In this document: positions 60,886-64,000 of the stretch, piece by piece
Layout of the letters: every line of letters begins with the position of its first letter
How positions within the stretch are numbered: position 1 is the stretch's first letter
From: Mesorhizobium hawassense
GTDB lineage: Bacteria; Pseudomonadota; Alphaproteobacteria; Rhizobiales; Rhizobiaceae
NCBI RefSeq assembly: GCF_003289945.1
Contig: NZ_QMBP01000010.1
Coordinates: 173,130 to 237,129, forward strand
DNA: 64,000 nt
Direction of reading: 5' to 3'
Position numbers and translations under genes: made by a program
The notes under the pieces: generated by a model
Database searches by the model: none
What the model saw: the letters and a program-made list of their open reading frames with translations, nothing else
Told to the model about the DNA's origin: nothing

Positions 60886-61989
60886 TCACGTGTTGAACTT
60901 GAACAGCATGATGTCGCCGTCCTGGACGACATATTCCTTGCCTTCGTCGCGCGCCTTGCCGGCTTCCTTGGCCGCCACTTCGCCGCCCAAAGTGACGAAG
61001 TCATTGTAGGCGATGGTCTGGGCGCGGATGAAGCCACGTTCGAAGTCGGTGTGAATGACCCCGGCCGCCTGCGGTGCCTTGTCGCCTTTGTGGATCGTCC
61101 AGGCGCGCGTCTCCTTCGGGCCGACGGTGAAATAGGTGATCAGATGCAACAGCTCGTAGCCGGCGCGGATCACCTTGTTGAGGCCCGGCTCGTCGAGGCC
61201 GATCGAGGCCAGGAATTCCATTTCCTCCTCATCGGACAGCTGGGCGACTTCCGCTTCGATCGCCGCCGAGATCACCACGGTGCCGGCGCCCTGCGCGGCG
61301 GCCATCTTCTCCACCGCCTTGGTGTGCTCGTTGCCGGTCGCGGCATCCGCCTCGGCGACATTGCAGACATAGAGCACGGGATGCGAGGTGAGCAGGTTCA
61401 GGCCCTGCAGGATGCGCAGATCCTCCTGCGCGATGCCGTTGAGCAGGAAGCGGGTCGGCTTGCCCGCCTGCAGCAGCTCGAGCGAGGCCTCCATCATCGG
61501 CAGGACGGCCATGGCTTCCTTGTCCTTGCCGGAAGCACGCTTGCGGAACTGAGCGATGCGGCGCTCGAGGCTTTCGAGGTCGGCAAGCATGAGCTCGGTC
61601 TCGACCGTTTCGGCGTCTGCTACCGGGTCGATGCGACCCTCGACATGGGTGATGTCGTCATCCTCGAAACAACGCAGCACATGCACGATGGCATCGACCT
61701 CGCGGATGTTGGCGAGGAACTGGTTGCCGAGGCCTTCGCCCTTGGAGGCGCCGCGCACCAGGCCGGCAATGTCGACGAAGGAGATGCGGGTCGGGATGAT
61801 CTCCTTCGACTTGCCGATTGCGGCGATCTTCTGCAGCCGCGGATCCGGCACCGCCACTTCGCCGGTGTTCGGCTCGATGGTGCAGAAAGGATAGTTGGCG
61901 GCCTGCGCGGCGGCCGTCCTGGTCAGCGCGTTGAACAGCGTCGACTTGCCGACGTTGGGCAAGCCAACGATGCCACATTTGAAACCCAT
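60886..61989 (-). CDS. ychF: Ribosome-binding ATPase YchF
   Basis: A 367-residue Obg-family P-loop ATPase. The G1 motif GLPNVGKST (9-17), FVDIAGLVRGASKGEGLGNQF and the C-terminal TGS domain (LITYFTVGPKETRAWTIHKG) are intact. It binds ribosomes and responds to stress; despite the GTPase fold it prefers ATP. It lies between pth and corA on the same strand. Confidence 0.96.
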   Translation of the reverse strand: MGFKCGIVGLPNVGKSTLFNALTRTAAAQAANYPFCTIEPNTGEVAVPDPRLQKIAAIGKSKEIIPTRISFVDIAGLVRGASKGEGLGNQFLANIREVDAIVHVLRCFEDDDITHVEGRIDPVADAETVETELMLADLESLERRIAQFRKRASGKDKEAMAVLPMMEASLELLQAGKPTRFLLNGIAQEDLRILQGLNLLTSHPVLYVCNVAEADAATGNEHTKAVEKMAAAQGAGTVVISAAIEAEVAQLSDEEEMEFLASIGLDEPGLNKVIRAGYELLHLITYFTVGPKETRAWTIHKGDKAPQAAGVIHTDFERGFIRAQTIAYNDFVTLGGEVAAKEAGKARDEGKEYVVQDGDIMLFKFNT

Positions 61990-62083
61990 GTTCGTACGGT
62001 CCTATCGGGAATTTGAGATTTGGTGAGGGCTATGGGCGATAGGGGTGAGGAACGTCAAGCCCTGCGCGAGGTTCGTTCGACGC

Positions 62084-62806
62084 TCACTCCTTGCCGAACA
62101 GTTTTTTCAGCATCGCGGCCATCGGGCCGCTTTCGGGCAGCTTGGCCGGCGCCTGCTGCGGGCGCGCCTGGCGGATATGGCTCTGCTGTTTCGGCGCCTT
62201 GGGCGGCGGGCGGTCGTCGTCGCCGGTCGGCACGAGTTTTTCGCGCAGCGCAAGCGTGACGCGGTTCATGAAGGAGTTGTCGTCGCCCTTTGCCAGCAAG
62301 CCAGCGTCGTCGGCGATCGCATCGAGCAACACGTCGAGCCACTCACGATCCGCCTTGGCGAAATCGCCGAGCACATGGCCGTGCACCATTTCCTTGACGC
62401 CGGGATGGCCGACGCCGATGCGCACCCGGCGATAGGCGTTGCCGACATGCTGGTCGAGCGAGCGAATACCGTTATGGCCGCCGGAGCCGCCGCCCATTTT
62501 GACCCTGAGCTTGCCCGCGGCAAGGTCGATCTCGTCATAGAAAACGGTGAGCGCGGCAGGCTCAAGCTTGTAGAAGCGCAACGCTTCGCCGACCGACTGT
62601 CCGGAGAGATTCATGAAGGTCTGCGGCTTGATCAGCAGGATCTTCTCGCCGCCGAGCGTGCCTTCGGAAATCAGGCCCTGGAATTTCCGCGACCAGGGCG
62701 AAAAGGAATGGCGGCGGGCAATCGCGTCCGCCGCCATGAAGCCGACATTGTGCCGGTTGTTTTCGTATTTCGCGCCCGGATTGCCGAGGCCTGCAAAGAC
62801 AAGCAT
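62084..62806 (-). CDS. pth: Peptidyl-tRNA hydrolase
   Basis: A 240-residue enzyme that recycles peptidyl-tRNA. Catalytic His19 (NNRHNVGF) and Asp91 (FYDEIDL) match E. coli His20 and Asp93, and the GLGNPG start is typical. The C-terminal extension beyond residue 190 is Pro/Lys-rich and longer than in E. coli. It is 21 bases after rplY, so it shares its operon. Confidence 0.96.
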   Translation of the reverse strand: MLVFAGLGNPGAKYENNRHNVGFMAADAIARRHSFSPWSRKFQGLISEGTLGGEKILLIKPQTFMNLSGQSVGEALRFYKLEPAALTVFYDEIDLAAGKLRVKMGGGSGGHNGIRSLDQHVGNAYRRVRIGVGHPGVKEMVHGHVLGDFAKADREWLDVLLDAIADDAGLLAKGDDNSFMNRVTLALREKLVPTGDDDRPPPKAPKQQSHIRQARPQQAPAKLPESGPMAAMLKKLFGKE

Positions 62807-62827
62807 CGCCGCCTCCGGGGGGGAGAA

Positions 62828-63472
62828 TTACTTCTCTTCGGCCGCCGGGGCCGCCGTCTCGGTCGCCGCCGCCTCGGTGGTGGCTTCCGTCTCCGGCTTC
62901 ATCGCCGACGAGCCGGCAATGGTCGCGATGGTGAAGTCGCGATCGGAGATGACCGGCTTGACGCCGGCCGGCAGCTTGACCGCCGAGATGTGGATCGAGT
63001 CGCCGATGTCGGTGCCGGTGAGATCGACGGTGATGAATTCCGGGATCGCGTTGGCCGGGCAGTGGAACTCGACTTCGTGGCGAACGATGTTGAGCACACC
63101 GCCGCGCTTGATGCCGGGCGACTTGTCCTCATTGATGAAGTGGACAGGCACGTCGACATTGACCTCGGTGTCCTTGCCGATGCGCAGGAAGTCGACATGG
63201 ACAGGGAAATCCTTGACCGGGTCGAGCTGGAAATCCTTCGGCAGGACCTGGATCTTCTTGCCGTCGACATCGATCGTGGCGATCGTGGTCAGGAACCCGC
63301 CGCCATGGATCTTGTAGAAGAGTTCCTTGTAGTTCAGCGCAATCGCCAGGGGAGGCTGCTTGTCGCCGTAGATAACTGCAGGCACTTTACCGTCGCGGCG
63401 AACTGCACGGGCGGACCCCTTACCGACCTGTTCGCGCGCTTCGGCCTTGAGCTCGTAAGTATCGTGGCTCAT
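62828..63472 (-). CDS. rplY: 50S ribosomal protein L25 (Ctc form)
   Basis: A 214-residue L25/general-stress CTC protein: the N-terminal 5S rRNA-binding beta domain (KAEAREQVGKGSARAVRRDGKVPAVIYG) and the C-terminal CTC domain. The last 30 residues are an Ala/Glu/Thr-rich tail. Rhizobial L25 is of the long form. It is the first gene of a minus-strand operon with pth. Confidence 0.96.
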   Translation of the reverse strand: MSHDTYELKAEAREQVGKGSARAVRRDGKVPAVIYGDKQPPLAIALNYKELFYKIHGGGFLTTIATIDVDGKKIQVLPKDFQLDPVKDFPVHVDFLRIGKDTEVNVDVPVHFINEDKSPGIKRGGVLNIVRHEVEFHCPANAIPEFITVDLTGTDIGDSIHISAVKLPAGVKPVISDRDFTIATIAGSSAMKPETEATTEAAATETAAPAAEEK

Positions 63473-63782
63473 GGCATTTCCTTTCGCGTGTTATGGAGCG
63501 CTTGCGGCAAGCACGAGGCGAGCCGTAAACGTCGAAAGCCGTCGCGACCCTGCACGATCTGTCCGATGCGTTTGGCGATCCAAATGCGTCTGGGGATCAT
63601 GCGAGGCCTGGCCGGCCTTCCTCCGCGTTGCCTCCAAGGGTGTCTACGCGGGTGGCGGCTCTATAGCGGAAGGCGGGCAAGGGCGCAAGCGGGCGCGCCA
63701 GAAGTGTCGTAAGCACATGAGTTGTCCGGGTTAGGTAGCACACGAGTTGTCCGGTTTTATCGCCAGCGAATGGAGGCTGGGG
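63473..63782. other. Region between rplY and the IS transposase (310 bp)
   Basis: The rplY promoter should lie close to 63480-63600. The right part, from about 63705, is probably the left end of the insertion sequence with two 17-base direct repeats. Nothing else was recognised. Confidence 0.55.
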
Positions 63783-64000
63783 ATGGGACGGACAGCATGG
63801 CTACAGGACCGGAGAATGCAGAAGTTTCGGGACGTTTTAAGCCGCTGGAATGGCGGCGATCTTTCGATGCTGGAGGCTGGTGAGCTACTGGGCATGTCGG
63901 AACGGCAATTTCGGCGTTATCGCGACCGCTACGAAGAGGCTGGGGAGGATGGCTTAAGGGACCGGCGTTTGGGCAAGCTTTCGACGCGTCGGGTGCCTGC
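63705..64000 (+). mobile_element. Left end of an insertion sequence (ISNCY-like), cut by window edge
   Basis: Two nearly identical 17-base repeats (gcacaYgagttgtccgg) at 63713-63729 and 63738-63754 lie before a transposase start, as expected for the terminal region of an IS. The outer end is near 63705 but cannot be fixed without the right end or target-site duplication. Confidence 0.65.
63783..64000 (+). CDS. IS transposase, N-terminal part (ISNCY-like), cut by window edge
   Basis: Seventy-two codons are visible, starting MGRTAWLQDRRMQKF. The helix-turn-helix (GDLSMLEAGELLGMSERQFRRY) matches ISNCY-type transposases as remembered from rhizobial genomes; the catalytic domain is beyond the edge. 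TGGAGGCTGGGG precedes the start. GC content matches the host, so it is not obviously recent. Confidence 0.8.
   Translation, partial: MGRTAWLQDRRMQKFRDVLSRWNGGDLSMLEAGELLGMSERQFRRYRDRYEEAGEDGLRDRRLGKLSTRRVP

Overview
The window is a GC-rich chromosomal segment of an alphaproteobacterium of the order Hyphomicrobiales (Rhizobiales), most likely Mesorhizobium or a close relative. The indications are a choXWV-type choline importer, separate petA/petB/petC genes for the bc1 complex, rhizobial orphan families (DUF1344, DUF1285, DUF2333), a ClpS2-like adaptor, and many short intergenic palindromes of the mosaic kind common in rhizobia. This assignment comes from remembered family and gene-order knowledge, not from a database search. 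No rRNA, tRNA or CRISPR array was seen.

Layout. 0-4.5 kb: edge of a GlxA-type regulator divergent from a cysteine hydrolase; a small Cys-rich exported protein with a polytopic membrane protein; fhs. 4.8-12.1 kb: a six-gene minus-strand cluster of a coiled-coil protein, an uncharacterised protein, a small membrane protein, an AAA+ ATPase, another uncharacterised protein and a DUF2333 membrane protein. This is the best candidate for an undescribed system. 12.3-18.8 kb: cytochrome c, LysR/EamA pair, thymidine kinase, choline ABC importer. 18.8-27.4 kb: autotransporter; sulfur-linked genes (metallo-beta-lactamase/rhodanese fusion, cysK) around a SARP/BTAD-TPR regulator; a PLP decarboxylase; a YciI protein. 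27.5-31.4 kb: a two-component system, small exported proteins and an orphan clpS. 31.6-38.4 kb: a MoxR/DUF58/BatA-like operon on the minus strand. 38.6-41.1 kb: DUF1285, CoA pyrophosphatase and CCA-adding enzyme. 41.1-46.5 kb: subtilase plus small outer-membrane protein, DUF1059, DUF1344, hemF, a small protein, soxR with a palindromic SoxR box, trmL. 46.6-53.5 kb: three tandem ABC exporters with small flanking ORFs. 53.5-58.5 kb: cupin, petABC, class A acid phosphatase, apt. 58.6-63.5 kb: minus-strand genes for two MaoC-like proteins, CorA, YchF, Pth and L25. 63.7 kb to the right edge: left end of an insertion sequence.

How the genes work together. Core functions dominate: one-carbon metabolism (fhs), nucleotide salvage (tdk, apt), tRNA maturation and translation (cca, trmL, pth, rplY, ychF), respiration (petABC, cytochrome c) and haem synthesis (hemF). 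The choline importer would feed osmoprotection or catabolism. The MoxR operon and the AAA+ cluster each combine an ATPase with membrane proteins, which suggests envelope maintenance, though only the first belongs to a recognised family group. Tight stop/start overlaps define most operons. Palindromic repeats fill several gaps, in one case supplying the stop codon of a gene and in another a spurious upstream extension of hemF.
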